The position numbers and the translations under genes are program-made. The notes below the pieces were generated by a model. That model made no database searches, was not told the origin of the DNA, and saw only the letters and a list, made by a program, of their open reading frames with translations. A DNA stretch of 64,000 nucleotides from an uncultured Alistipes sp. (lineage in GTDB: Bacteria > Bacteroidota > Bacteroidia > Bacteroidales > UBA932): contig UQUN01000008.1 of assembly GCA_900544175.1 (NCBI GenBank), forward strand, positions 17,939-81,938, in the 5' to 3' direction. This document shows positions 1 to 10,000 of this stretch, one piece after another; within the stretch, counting starts at the first letter, position 1; each line of letters starts with the position of its first letter.

Positions 1-158
1 CCAGGGAGCAGATAGCACGCTACTGGGCAGAGACTTACCATAAGCCGACCGACCAGACACATCCTGAGACCGATGACTACAGCGGCCTGCTGCAGGAAGT
101 GCACCTGTTCTTTGACCTCGGATACCGGCTGGCACAGGAAATAGCCAGCCGTCCTCCC
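1..158 (+). CDS. Possible 3' end of an unidentified CDS (partial)
   Basis: From position 3 the plus strand carries an open frame with a protein-like sequence rich in Glu, Tyr and Leu (for example the run YWAETYHKP followed by an acidic stretch and LFFDLGYRL). The frame has no stop before it enters the antisense of the aldo/keto reductase gene and only ends at 797, so the last 200 or so codons are unlikely to be real protein. I read it as the tail of a gene that begins outside the window, perhaps with a lost stop codon, or as a chance open frame. No family is recognised. Confidence 0.3.
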
Positions 159-1010
159 CTACCCGTAGGTCTCAATCAAGAACTTCACAAACTGCGGATC
201 GCCGAAGTTCACCGTACCGGCGTCATGCTGGTTGAGCGTACTGATCTTCCGCATTTCCTCCTCACTCAGAGTGAAGTCGAAGATATCCAGGTTCTGACGC
301 ATACGCTCCACGTGCGTGCTCTTGGGGATGGCCACGATGCCCCGCTGCGTGAGCCAGCGCAGCGCCACCTGTGCGGCGGTCTTCCCGTAGCCCTCACCGA
401 TGGAGGCGAGCACTCCGTTCCTTACCACTCCGTCGACACCCTCGCCGCCGAGCGGCCCCCAGGCCATCATCCTCGTGCCGTGTTCCTCAAGAACCGGTCC
501 GATGCCCTGCTGCTGGACAAGGGGATTGCATTGCAGCTGGTTCACCATCGGCTTGATGTCCACATAGTGGGCGAAGTCGAAGAAACGTCCAGCCTGGAAG
601 TTGCTTACGCCGATGGCGCGCACCTTGCCTTCGCGGCAGGCTTTCTCCATAGCCCTCCACGAGCCGAACACGTCGCCGTATGCCTGATGGATGAGCAGCA
701 GGTCGATGTAGTCAGTCTTCAGCTTGCGCAGGCTCTCGTCGATGCTTGCCGCTGCTTTCTCCTCGCCGGCATTCGATATCCATACTTTCGTCACTAGGAA
801 AATATCCTGCCGGGGGACACTGCTCTTGCTGATGGCGTTCCCCACGCCTTCCTCGTTGAAGTAGGCCTGCGCCGTGTCAATCAGGCGATAACCCACGTTC
901 AGTGCATCGCTCACGCACCGCTCGCATTCCTGCGGGGCGACCTTGAACACACCGTAGCCCAATAGCGGCATTTCCACGCCGTTGTTCAATTTAATGGTAT
1001 TCATCATCAT
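159..1010 (-). CDS. Aldo/keto reductase (first of two tandem copies)
   Basis: NAD(P)H-dependent oxidoreductase of the aldo/keto reductase superfamily, about 283 residues, the usual length for a TIM-barrel AKR. The catalytic tetrad is visible: Asp and Tyr in DTAQAYFNEE, Lys in VTKVW and His in LLLIHQAYGD. The C-terminal cofactor-binding stretch AIPKSTHVERMRQN is also present. The substrate cannot be told from sequence. Its first ATG overlaps the TGA stop of the upstream AKR gene (ATGA), so the two are one translationally coupled operon; two further in-frame ATGs follow directly, so the start may be up to 6 nt later. The pair probably came from an old duplication. Confidence 0.9.
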   Translation of the reverse strand: MMMNTIKLNNGVEMPLLGYGVFKVAPQECERCVSDALNVGYRLIDTAQAYFNEEGVGNAISKSSVPRQDIFLVTKVWISNAGEEKAAASIDESLRKLKTDYIDLLLIHQAYGDVFGSWRAMEKACREGKVRAIGVSNFQAGRFFDFAHYVDIKPMVNQLQCNPLVQQQGIGPVLEEHGTRMMAWGPLGGEGVDGVVRNGVLASIGEGYGKTAAQVALRWLTQRGIVAIPKSTHVERMRQNLDIFDFTLSEEEMRKISTLNQHDAGTVNFGDPQFVKFLIETYG

Positions 1011-1855
1011 TCGTGTATTTTATAAGTTCCTATTCCTCTTACTGTCTGCAGGTCCATATCGTCATAGATAGGACTGCGGCCGGTATCCAGTCCGGCAATG
1101 GCCCGCATCTCCTCCTCCGTCAGGGTGAAGTCGAAGATGTTCAGGTTCTCTATCATGCGTTCGCGGCGCACGGTCTTGGGGATTACCACCACATTCCGCT
1201 GGTTCAGCCAGCGCAGGACGACGTTGCCCACCGTCTTGCCGTGCCGGGCGGCAATGGCTTTCAGGACGGGGTTGTTCCAGATGTCGTTCTGTCCTTCCGC
1301 AAACGGAGCCCACGCCTCGTGCTGTATGCCTTCCTGACGGAGAAATGTGTTGGCTGCCTTCTGCTGGAAGAACGGATGGGTCTCCAGCTGGTTGACGGCC
1401 GGTTTCACCTCATTGTGCAGGAAGAGGTCCTGCAGACGCTCGCTGCTGAAGCTCGTCACTCCGATGGCACGGATGCGTCCCTCCCTGTAGAGCCGCTCGG
1501 CTGCCCGCCATGCCGCATAGTAGTTGCCGTAAGGCTTGTGCAGCAGGTACAGGTCGAGGTAATCCAGTCCGAGTTTCTTCATCGAGAGGTCGAATGCACG
1601 CAGGGCATCGTCATACTCATAGTCCTGCACCCACAGCTTGGTGGTCACGAAGACATCCTCACGCTTCAGATCGCTGTGCCGCAGGGCATTACCCACCTGT
1701 TCCTCATTGAAATAGGAGGCAGCAGTGTCAATCATCCGGTACCCTGCCTCAAGGGCGTCGGTCACGATACGTTCCGTTTCATTCACGGGAATCTGAAAGA
1801 CGCCGAAACCGATGGACGACATCATCACTCCGTTGTTCAGTCTTACTTGTCTCAT
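1007..1855 (-). CDS. Aldo/keto reductase (second tandem copy)
   Basis: Second AKR superfamily enzyme, 282 residues when started at the ATG at 1855, where the sequence opens with MRQVRLNNGV, the typical AKR N-terminus. A longer open frame upstream runs into the regulator gene on the other strand and lacks AKR character. The tetrad is seen in DTAASYFNEEQ, VTTKLW and YLLHKPYGN. It is similar to, but clearly diverged from, the downstream copy. A TAnnTTTG element at 1883-1890 lies just upstream on the same strand. The AraC-type regulator is divergently transcribed from the adjacent region and is the natural candidate to control both reductases. Confidence 0.9.
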   Translation of the reverse strand: MRQVRLNNGVMMSSIGFGVFQIPVNETERIVTDALEAGYRMIDTAASYFNEEQVGNALRHSDLKREDVFVTTKLWVQDYEYDDALRAFDLSMKKLGLDYLDLYLLHKPYGNYYAAWRAAERLYREGRIRAIGVTSFSSERLQDLFLHNEVKPAVNQLETHPFFQQKAANTFLRQEGIQHEAWAPFAEGQNDIWNNPVLKAIAARHGKTVGNVVLRWLNQRNVVVIPKTVRRERMIENLNIFDFTLTEEEMRAIAGLDTGRSPIYDDMDLQTVRGIGTYKIHE

Positions 1856-1882
1856 ACTGTTGTCTTGTTTTGAATCACGCTG

Positions 1883-1890
1883 CAAAATTA
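1883..1890 (-). promoter_or_regulatory. -7 element for the aldo/keto reductase operon
   Basis: On the minus strand the sequence reads TAATTTTG, matching the Bacteroidota -7 consensus TAnnTTTG, about 28 nt before the ATG at 1855. A TTTG occurs 25 nt further upstream, longer than the usual 19-21 nt spacing, so only the -7 box is well supported. Confidence 0.5.
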
Positions 1891-1993
1891 CAGGCGGCAG
1901 GTGATCCGGATGTTGCAAAATCGGGGGATATATTTTCACATTTCGTGGTTTTTGCCTACATTCGTACCGCAGACCGGCAAACAGGGGAAACGT

Positions 1994-2845
1994 ATGGAAC
2001 AGCAGGAAAAGGACAGAATATTCTTCATGGATTCGATCAGGGACTTCGATGTCAGGGAGCATCCCCAGAGCGTAATCCATATCCTCTGCACGAGGGGAAG
2101 CATGAGTTTCCGCTTCCAGAATGTCAATTACAACATCGTTGCGGGCGACTACGTCATACTGACCAATATGTCGCTGGCATCCGGTTTCTCCGAATCGGAT
2201 GACTACAGCGCCCTCACGATGGGACTGTCCGCACAGTTCGTGATGTCAATGGCCATACGCAACAACTACGGCATCATCGGACACCTCAGCCTCTTGCAGA
2301 ATCCGGTGATGAAACTCTCGCCCCACGACTTCCGTAAATGCGTCTGCGACATGGAACGGCTCCGGGAAAGGCTGACGGACGGAGGGCCGCATCTGTTCCG
2401 AGAGGAAATGCTGGGCTGCCTTATGACAGCGCACATCCTGGACCTGTACGACATCCACGCTCGCGGCCAGGCAGTCCGGCAGGTCTCGGAACATACCGCC
2501 AGGCTGCTGCAGCAGTTTATCGGAATGCTTTACAACGGGGAGTACATCCAGCACCGGGATGTCCCCTACTATGCCTCCCGCCTCTGCGTCACTCCCCACT
2601 ACCTCTCCGAGATTTGCAGGAAAGCCTGCGGCAGGCCGGCCACCTACTGGATAGACCGCTTCACCCTGCATGAGATTGCGAACCTCCTGTGCCAAAAGGA
2701 GCTGCCGCTGTCGGAGATAGCCGCCAGGCTGAACTTCTCGTCCTTTTCCTATTTCAGCAGGTACGTATCCAGGCATTTCGGCATTTCCCCCAATGCCTAC
2801 AGGGAATCCCTTAAGAGGAAATCATGCTTTCCAATATCAGTCTGA
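1994..2845 (+). CDS. AraC-family transcriptional regulator
   Basis: DNA-binding regulator of 283 residues if started at the ATG at 1994, which is preceded by an AGGGGAA purine run; the longer upstream frame looks non-coding. The N-terminal part (about residues 1-150) resembles a cupin-like sensor domain and the C-terminal hundred residues carry the two helix-turn-helices of the AraC/XylS family, with the conserved motif LSEIAARLNFSSFSYFSRYV near residues 240-260 followed by FGISPNAYR. The gene is divergent from the two aldo/keto reductases, so regulation of that operon is the simplest inference. The inducer is unknown. Confidence 0.9.
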   Translation: MEQQEKDRIFFMDSIRDFDVREHPQSVIHILCTRGSMSFRFQNVNYNIVAGDYVILTNMSLASGFSESDDYSALTMGLSAQFVMSMAIRNNYGIIGHLSLLQNPVMKLSPHDFRKCVCDMERLRERLTDGGPHLFREEMLGCLMTAHILDLYDIHARGQAVRQVSEHTARLLQQFIGMLYNGEYIQHRDVPYYASRLCVTPHYLSEICRKACGRPATYWIDRFTLHEIANLLCQKELPLSEIAARLNFSSFSYFSRYVSRHFGISPNAYRESLKRKSCFPISV

Positions 2846-2938
2846 TGTATGAGTCCTTATGCTTCACATCTTTCATCTCAGTATTCGCCTGTATTTTTTG
2901 CATGTTTGCGCTTCAGGCATTTATGACGGTAAAGTTGC

Positions 2939-2946
2939 TATCTTTG
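2939..2946 (+). promoter_or_regulatory. -7 element for pncB
   Basis: TATCTTTG matches the Bacteroidota -7 consensus and lies 40 nt before the pncB ATG. No well-spaced -33 box is seen. The rest of the 140 bp gap after the AraC gene shows nothing else recognisable. Confidence 0.5.
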
Positions 2947-2985
2947 TCCGATGAAAGTGTTTAAGCGAAATCGAACAGCAATACC

Positions 2986-4212
2986 ATGAAACAGATAATA
3001 ACCCACTTCACAGACGATGACCTGTACAAGTTCACCATGTGCTGCGCCGTGATAGACAACTTTCCGAGAGCGCAGGTAAAATACACATTCATTGACCGGG
3101 ACGACACTGTCTATCCTGCAGGCTTCGCAAAAGAGCTGGAAGAACAGATAGCCATGCTGGAATCCGTGACCATAACGGATGACGAGATCGAGTTCATGCA
3201 GAGGAAATGCAGCTACATACCCGGATGGTTCCATACTTACCTGAAAGGATACAGGTTCAACAGAAAATGGGTGGAAATACGACAGGATGAGACAGGCCGG
3301 CTGCACATCGGCATAGAAGGGAGCTGGGCCGGGACCATTTTGCTGGAAGTAAAGATACTTGCGATAATATCAGAGCTTTACTACATAATGACGGGGCAAA
3401 ACAAGCGGTTCGACTACGGAAAATACTACTGGAAGACATACAGAAAAGCAGAGAGACTGCTTGAGGCCGGATGCGTATACAGTGATTTCGGAACAAGGCG
3501 AAGAGCGTCTTTCGAAGCCGAGGAAACCGTAGTGAGAGCAATGAAGGACTGCAGCATGAGCCGCAGATGGGACGGGAGCTTTGTCGGGACAAGCAACGTG
3601 TATCTCGCTATGAAATACGACCTGCTTCCGGTGGGAACCATGGCACACGAATTCGTCTGCGCCATAGGAGGCATGTTCGGTCCACAGATGGCCAACAATA
3701 TTGCTATGAACTTGTGGCGCAAGACATTCCGTGGTGCACTCGGAACATTCCTATATGACAGTTTCGGCTGGGAGATATTCAGTCTCAATTTCTCGGAGGA
3801 TTTCGCAAATCTTTTCAAAGGTCTGCGCGTAGACAGCGGGGACAACAAGGAACAGCTTGACCTCATAGTAAAGAAATACAAGTCCCTGGGCATTGATCCG
3901 CGGACAAAACAGGTGATATTCAGCAATGCCCTTGACGTGGACAGTGCCATAGACATCCAGAAATACGCAGTACGGTACTGCCAGCCGTCTTTCGGCATAG
4001 GCACCCACCTTACCAATGACTTTGAGGACATCAAGCCGATGAACATTGTCATCAAGCTCATAGCTGCGAAGATAACCGAATCATGGACATTCTACAACGA
4101 CACCTGCAAACTGAGCGAGGACAGCGGAAAGCATACCGGCAGACCCGATGTAGTCCACCGGTTCATGAATGCGCTCAACATAAAGGAAAATCCCGACGTA
4201 TCAGATAAGTGA
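2986..4212 (+). CDS. pncB: Nicotinate phosphoribosyltransferase
   Basis: Catalyses nicotinate + PRPP to nicotinate mononucleotide, the entry of the Preiss-Handler NAD salvage pathway in the cytosol. The 408-residue length and the N-terminal FTDDDLYKFTMC motif are typical of PncB, as are the central YLAMKYDLLPVGTMAHEF and the late phosphoribosyl-binding region with FGIGTHLTND near residue 340. The gene stands alone on the plus strand with its own -7 element. Its last 12 nt overlap the 3' end of nhaD on the opposite strand. Start chosen at the first ATG, where similarity to the family begins. Confidence 0.95.
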   Translation: MKQIITHFTDDDLYKFTMCCAVIDNFPRAQVKYTFIDRDDTVYPAGFAKELEEQIAMLESVTITDDEIEFMQRKCSYIPGWFHTYLKGYRFNRKWVEIRQDETGRLHIGIEGSWAGTILLEVKILAIISELYYIMTGQNKRFDYGKYYWKTYRKAERLLEAGCVYSDFGTRRRASFEAEETVVRAMKDCSMSRRWDGSFVGTSNVYLAMKYDLLPVGTMAHEFVCAIGGMFGPQMANNIAMNLWRKTFRGALGTFLYDSFGWEIFSLNFSEDFANLFKGLRVDSGDNKEQLDLIVKKYKSLGIDPRTKQVIFSNALDVDSAIDIQKYAVRYCQPSFGIGTHLTNDFEDIKPMNIVIKLIAAKITESWTFYNDTCKLSEDSGKHTGRPDVVHRFMNALNIKENPDVSDK

Positions 4213-5565
4213 CAGCAGGAAATTCTGTAGCATATAGACTAATATGCCGGCAAAATACCCCATAAGGGCAAGCAGGCTTATATGCTTGAAATACCAGATG
4301 ACATTGATGTGCTCCAGTCCCATGGCCACGACACCGGCCGCCGATCCTATTATTATGATGCTTCCACCTGTTCCTGCACAATAAGCCAGCATATGCCAGA
4401 ATGTACCGTCCACTACGAAATTGGACAGATACGCTGCATCCGCGGATGCAGCCAGCCCTGCCATGTCGACTACAGGAAACATTCCCATACTGGCCGCAAC
4501 CAGAGCAGAGTTGTCTACGACAGATGAGAGCAGACCGATAATGGTACTTATGGCACTGGCATTATGCACACCCTTGTTAAGGGCATCGGCCATATCCGTC
4601 AGCACACCGGCTGTTCCAAGAGCCGACACCGACATCAGGATTCCGAGCAGAAAAAGCACTGTTGACATGTCTATCTGCTTGATTATCTTTGACACCTTGT
4701 TTTTAGCCGACTCTTCCACAGTCTTTTTCTTACGGTACATGAGATCTGTGTATATCCACATTATGGCGAGAGCGAACATCACCCCAATATAAGGAGGGAG
4801 TCCGACAAGCCCCTTGAAAACCGGTACCATCACCAGAAGGAAGACACCGAGGACAAGAATCGTACGGCTCTCCCGACCGCTTATGAAATCCGGACGGAAC
4901 GCTGCGTCCTCATTGGTATGCTGCTCCGCAATAACACCTTTGAGGAACCTTGCGGCAATGGCTGTCGGAAGATACATGCACACCAGACAGGGGATGACAA
5001 GTGACTTCATCAGTTCCAATGACGTCACATTGCCTTTCATCCACAGCAGTATCGTCGAGATATCCCCTATGGGTGACCATGCTCCGCCACAGTTGGCCGC
5101 AATCACGATTATGGAGGCGAAAAGCCATCGTTCCTTATAATTGGTTATCATACGCCGCAGCAGCATGACCATTACTATAGTGGTGGTCATGTTGTCGAGG
5201 ACTGAAGACATAAGAAAAGTTATGGTAGCAATCAGCCACATCAGTCTCGTCTTCCTGCGCGTAGTGATATGGCGGGTTATGACCTCGAATCCTCCGTGGG
5301 AGTCTATGATATCCACTATTGTCATCGCACCTATCAGAAAGACTATGATCTCACAGGCACCTCCAAGAGCGGAAAGCAGACTTTCCATGACTCCGGCATG
5401 AGTCATGTCCGGATCAATATTCTGCGAAAACAGACTCAATATGCTCCATAATACACAGCAAAGAAGCAAGGCTACTGAGGATTTATTGACGTTGAGCCGG
5501 TTTTCCATCGCTATGACCACATACGCCAATACAAAGATTATTATAAGGATATTTGCAATTCCCAT
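4201..5565 (-). CDS. nhaD: NhaD-type Na+/H+ antiporter
   Basis: Integral inner-membrane antiporter of the NhaD/ArsB-like ion transporter superfamily, 454 residues with roughly 12 hydrophobic segments. It exports Na+ (or Li+) in exchange for protons, contributing to sodium and pH homeostasis. The family region with SSVLDNMTTTIVMVMLLRR near residue 120 and the later SSVVDNSALVAASMG near residue 350 are the paired polar motifs expected within the two inverted halves. It converges with pncB, overlapping it by 12 nt, and has no operon partner. Confidence is high for the family; ion specificity is inferred. Confidence 0.92.
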   Translation of the reverse strand: MGIANILIIIFVLAYVVIAMENRLNVNKSSVALLLCCVLWSILSLFSQNIDPDMTHAGVMESLLSALGGACEIIVFLIGAMTIVDIIDSHGGFEVITRHITTRRKTRLMWLIATITFLMSSVLDNMTTTIVMVMLLRRMITNYKERWLFASIIVIAANCGGAWSPIGDISTILLWMKGNVTSLELMKSLVIPCLVCMYLPTAIAARFLKGVIAEQHTNEDAAFRPDFISGRESRTILVLGVFLLVMVPVFKGLVGLPPYIGVMFALAIMWIYTDLMYRKKKTVEESAKNKVSKIIKQIDMSTVLFLLGILMSVSALGTAGVLTDMADALNKGVHNASAISTIIGLLSSVVDNSALVAASMGMFPVVDMAGLAASADAAYLSNFVVDGTFWHMLAYCAGTGGSIIIIGSAAGVVAMGLEHINVIWYFKHISLLALMGYFAGILVYMLQNFLLSLI

Positions 5566-5632
5566 AAGGAATAAAACAACTTAGTTATATTGTTTAACAA
5601 TTTAGTTACGCGGTTCTCGGTGCTGTTTCCGG

Positions 5633-6988
5633 TCACTGGGAACGCGCGGATGAATGCAAAAAATGAGCCACAGCCTCGGCTACGACATAACTGCTTCCAC
5701 CGATAAATACAATATCCTTATCCGACGCACGCTCTAAAGCGATATCAACGGCCCTTCCGACATCAGGCACGTCCACCGAGTCCAGCTCCTCCTGCCGCAT
5801 ACCACGGCGCAGCATGGAGCGGTCCAGCAGAGTCTTGAGATCCGCAGCCGGCATGGCCCTGCTGCCTTCAGCCTGAGTGAGAACATACGAGGCACCTGAG
5901 GGAAGAAGCTCCACCACCGATGCCACATCCTTGTCTCCAGCCATACCATATACCATTATTATATGCCTGTCACCGGCCTCTTTAACAAGCTGTTTCATGG
6001 ATACCGAAAGGGCCTCTACATTGTGACCGATATCGCATATAACCTCAGGAGACACTGAGAGTCTCTCCCATCTGCCCCTCAATCCTGAAATATGAGCCGC
6101 ATGAGTGACAGCCCGGAAAACCTCATCGTGCAAGCTCACTTCAGAAGCACGGAGCACGCGGAGGGCCGTAAACACTGTGGCAATGTTCATGGACTGGCAA
6201 TCCGATCCAAGGTCCGCCTCCTTCGCCGCCGCCGCCACCACGGGACTTCCGCCATAGGCATCACTGCTCCGGTAAAGCCTGCATCCGCGCTTTCCGGCGA
6301 CTGACTCCACTACCCGCATGGCCTCATCCGGCAGATATCCTGCCACCACAGGCACGCCAGGCTTGATTATACCGCACTTCTCATAAGCGATACTGGAGAT
6401 TGTGTCTCCAAGGATATCCTTATGGTCCAGACCTATAGATGTAATTATACTGAGTTCGGGCATGATGATGTTCGTAGAGTCAAGCCTTCCCCCCAGCCCG
6501 GTCTCTATTACTGCGGCATCCACACCGTGCCTCCTGAAATAATCGAATGCCATAGCCGTTGTGATCTCGAAAAACGAAGGACGTCTATCTTCTATGAACT
6601 GCCTGCACCTGCACACGAAGTCCACCACCTCGTCCTTGCCTATCTCCCGGCAGTATCGGCCACCGGAATCCGGTTCTGACGACACTGTCCTTATCCTCTC
6701 CCTGAAATCCAGCAAATGCGGAGACGTGTACAGCCCTATGACGGAACCGGGACGGCTGAATGCCAGAGCGGATGCAAGCATATGGGCAACCGACCCCTTG
6801 CCGTTCGTTCCGGCAATATGTACAAACACCCCACCTTTATGAGGATTTCCAAGAAAATCCGAGAAATCCGACATGGTTTCCAGTCCAGGATGATAGCCTG
6901 CAGTCCCGACTTTCTGGAAAGACGGAGCGATGGAACAGAGCATTTCCACGCACCTTTCATATTCATTGTCCAATCCAACAACTGACAT
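5633..6988 (-). CDS. folC: Dihydrofolate/folylpolyglutamate synthase
   Basis: Bifunctional Mur-ligase-type enzyme that joins dihydropteroate to glutamate and extends folate polyglutamate tails. The ATP-binding loop GTNGKGSVAHML lies near residue 75, followed by the family motifs ETGLGGRLDSTN and SIGLDHKDILGDT. I start it at 6988, where MSVVGLDNEYERC opens; a longer frame to 7030 adds only a poorly protein-like leader over the promoter region. It is divergent from purL, 86 bp away, so folate and purine genes share this intergenic region; purine synthesis needs formyl-folates. Confidence 0.93.
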   Translation of the reverse strand: MSVVGLDNEYERCVEMLCSIAPSFQKVGTAGYHPGLETMSDFSDFLGNPHKGGVFVHIAGTNGKGSVAHMLASALAFSRPGSVIGLYTSPHLLDFRERIRTVSSEPDSGGRYCREIGKDEVVDFVCRCRQFIEDRRPSFFEITTAMAFDYFRRHGVDAAVIETGLGGRLDSTNIIMPELSIITSIGLDHKDILGDTISSIAYEKCGIIKPGVPVVAGYLPDEAMRVVESVAGKRGCRLYRSSDAYGGSPVVAAAAKEADLGSDCQSMNIATVFTALRVLRASEVSLHDEVFRAVTHAAHISGLRGRWERLSVSPEVICDIGHNVEALSVSMKQLVKEAGDRHIIMVYGMAGDKDVASVVELLPSGASYVLTQAEGSRAMPAADLKTLLDRSMLRRGMRQEELDSVDVPDVGRAVDIALERASDKDIVFIGGSSYVVAEAVAHFLHSSARSQ

Positions 6989-7045
6989 ATTCGAAAAATT
7001 GCGCACAAAAATGGCAATAATTCTCAACAATTGGCAAAATTTCCC

Positions 7046-7053
7046 TATTTTTG
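7046..7053 (+). promoter_or_regulatory. -7 element for purL
   Basis: TATTTTTG matches TAnnTTTG 21 nt upstream of the purL ATG, implying a 5' leader of only about 18 nt. No convincing -33 box at the usual spacing and no purine riboswitch fold is possible in such a short leader. Confidence 0.45.
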
Positions 7054-7074
7054 ACAGTCAAATCATAAACAAAT

Positions 7075-10000
7075 ATGGTATATTTTTTCCGATCCCAGGA
7101 GGGACAGATCATAGCAGTAGACTCTCAGACAAATATTTCCGCTGAGACATCTGAAACATTGAGATGGCTTTTCTCTGATGCCGAACTTCTGAAAGACACA
7201 TCCGTCGACGGGACATTCATCGGTCCCAGACGGGAGATGATAACACCATGGAGTACCGCGGCCGTAGAGATAACTCAGAATATGAATATCACCGGCATCA
7301 ACAGAATCGAGGAGTATTTCCCTGTGGACAGGAAAAAGTATCCGTCCGAATCTGACATACCCTACGACAGGATGCTGCAGCGCATATACAACGGCCTTGA
7401 CGGCAGCATATTCACCGTAGAGCACAAACCGGAACCCATCCTTTACATATCGGATTTCGAGGAATACAACCGACAGGAAGGACTGGCTCTGTCCGAGGAT
7501 GAGATCCTGTATCTAAAGAATCTTTCCGAAAAGATAGGAAGACCGCTTACTGACAGCGAGGTGTTCGGATTCTCCCAGGTCAATTCAGAACACTGCCGCC
7601 ACAAGATATTCAACGGCACATTCATCATTGACGGAGTCGAGAAGGAATCCTCGCTTTTCAAGTTGATAAAGAAGACATCAGCGGTCAACCTGGGAAGAAT
7701 CGTATCAGCCTACAAGGATAACTGCGCCTTCATAGAAGGTCCGCGGATCAGGATGTTCCACCCCGAATCCGCATCCAGACCCAGCTTTTTCAAGACCGAA
7801 GAGCAGAAAACCGTCATTTCGATGAAGGCGGAGACTCACAACTTCCCTACCACCGTGGAACCCTTCAACGGTGCGGCTACAGGCAGCGGAGGAGAAATCA
7901 GGGATCGCATGGCCGGTGGAAAAGGATCCTTCCCCATAGCCGGAACTGCGGTTTACATGACATCCTATCCCCGCATCGACCAGGACAGGGCATGGGAGGC
8001 CCGTCCACCTCGCAAATGGCTGTACCAGACGCCTGCAGAGATACTTGTCAAGGCTTCAAACGGAGCGTCCGACTTCGGCAACAAGTTCGGCCAGCCCCTT
8101 ATTTGCGGTTCCCTGCAGACATTCGAGCACACAGAGAACGATCCTGACGGATCTACCCGTGAATACGGATACGACAAGGTTGTCATGCTCGCCGGAGGAG
8201 TAGGTTTCGCGAAGAAATCCGATGCGGCCAAGAGCCGTCCGTCAAAAGGAGACGGTATCGTACTGCTCGGGGGCGACAACTACCGCATAGGCATGGGTGG
8301 AGGCGCTGTCTCCTCCGTGGCTACAGGTGAGTACGGCAATGCCATCGAGCTCAATGCAATACAGCGCGCCAACCCGGAAATGCAGAAAAGAGTATACAAC
8401 ACCATACGCTCCGTAGCCGAAAAAGAGCACAACACCATCATCTCAATACATGACCACGGTGCAGGCGGACACTTGAACTGTCTGTCGGAACTTGTGGAGG
8501 AAGTCGGGGGAGACATTGACATATCCAAACTGCCGATAGGAGACCCTACCCTGTCCGACAAGGAAATCATCGGAAACGAGAGTCAGGAGAGAATGGGTCT
8601 GGTGATGAAGAAATCGGATACCGAAGAGCTGAGAAAGATAGCTGAAAGGGAAAGAGCGCCGTTCTACGTGATAGGAGAAGTAAGCGGAAAGGGCAATTTC
8701 ACACTAAGGGACAGCCGTAACGGAGACACTCCCATAGACCTTGACCTGTCCGACATGTTCGGTTCCACACCCAAGACCGTCATGAGAGACTCGTCTCCGA
8801 AAGGAGGAGCGGACGGTCATGGCGGATTTGTTCCGGTCAAGGATTCCGGCATAATGCCGGCCGCCGATATGACCAAAGCCATAACGGACGTGCTTCTGCT
8901 GGAGTCCGTGGCATGCAAGGACTGGCTCACCAACAAGGTCGACCGCTCCGTGACAGGACTCATCGCGTGCCAGCAGTGCTGCGGAGAGATACAGCTGCCA
9001 CTCAACGACCTGGGAGTCACAGCTATCGGCTATGACGACCCCGAGGGCATCGCAATTTCCATAGGACATGCTCCCGCTGCCGCGATGATTGATCCTGCCG
9101 CCGGATCGAGACTTGCCATAGCCGAGGCCCTGACAAACATCATATGGACTCCTGTCAAGGACAACATATACGGAATATCCCTAAGCGCCAACTGGATGTG
9201 GCCATGCAGGAATGACGGCGAGAATGCCCGGCTGTATGCTGCTGTACAGGGAGCCAGTGACTTCGCCATCGCCATAGGAGTGAACATCCCGACGGGAAAG
9301 GACTCCATGTCAATGACCCAGAAATATCCTGACGGCAGGAAAGTGTTGTCTCCAGGAACCCTGATTGTATCTGCGTCAGGTGAGTGCAAGAATGTCAACC
9401 TTACACTGCATCCGGTCATGAGCAGGGACACCGACACTACATTATTGTACATACCTTTCGTACACATAGGCAAAGGCAACAGCCATTTCCCGCTTGGGGG
9501 CTCCGCTTACGCCGCCACAGTCAGCAGAATTGGAGACAAGGCTCCTGATGTGGATGATCCTGCATATTTCAAGACCTGTTTCATGCACCTTCAGGATGCA
9601 ATGTTCAATACAATGGACAATCCTGTCGTAGCCGGACACGATATCTCTGCAGGCGGCATGATCGTGACGCTGCTGGAGATGTGCTTCGCAAATACTGACG
9701 GAGGTGCAGATATCGACCTGAGGGAATTCGGGTCATCGGATATCCTTCTTTCGGAGATACCCGGCGTTATAGTTCAGGTGAAGAACAGTGGGAAAGACGC
9801 GTTCCTGAAGGATCTCGGTCCCGTAAAGGCTTACAGCATAGGACACCCCTCTGATGGCCGCAATATGACTGTCATTTATGGAACTGAGACCGAGCCCCAC
9901 AGACTTGATCTCGATATCGATGCCATGAGGAACAGATGGTACAGGTCGTCCTATCTTCTGGACTCCCTGCAGACAGCTCCGGAATGCGCTGAGAGCAGAT

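Noticed and set aside
7000..7074. A purine riboswitch ahead of purL
   Set aside because: The predicted leader is only about 18 nt, too short for a purine aptamer.
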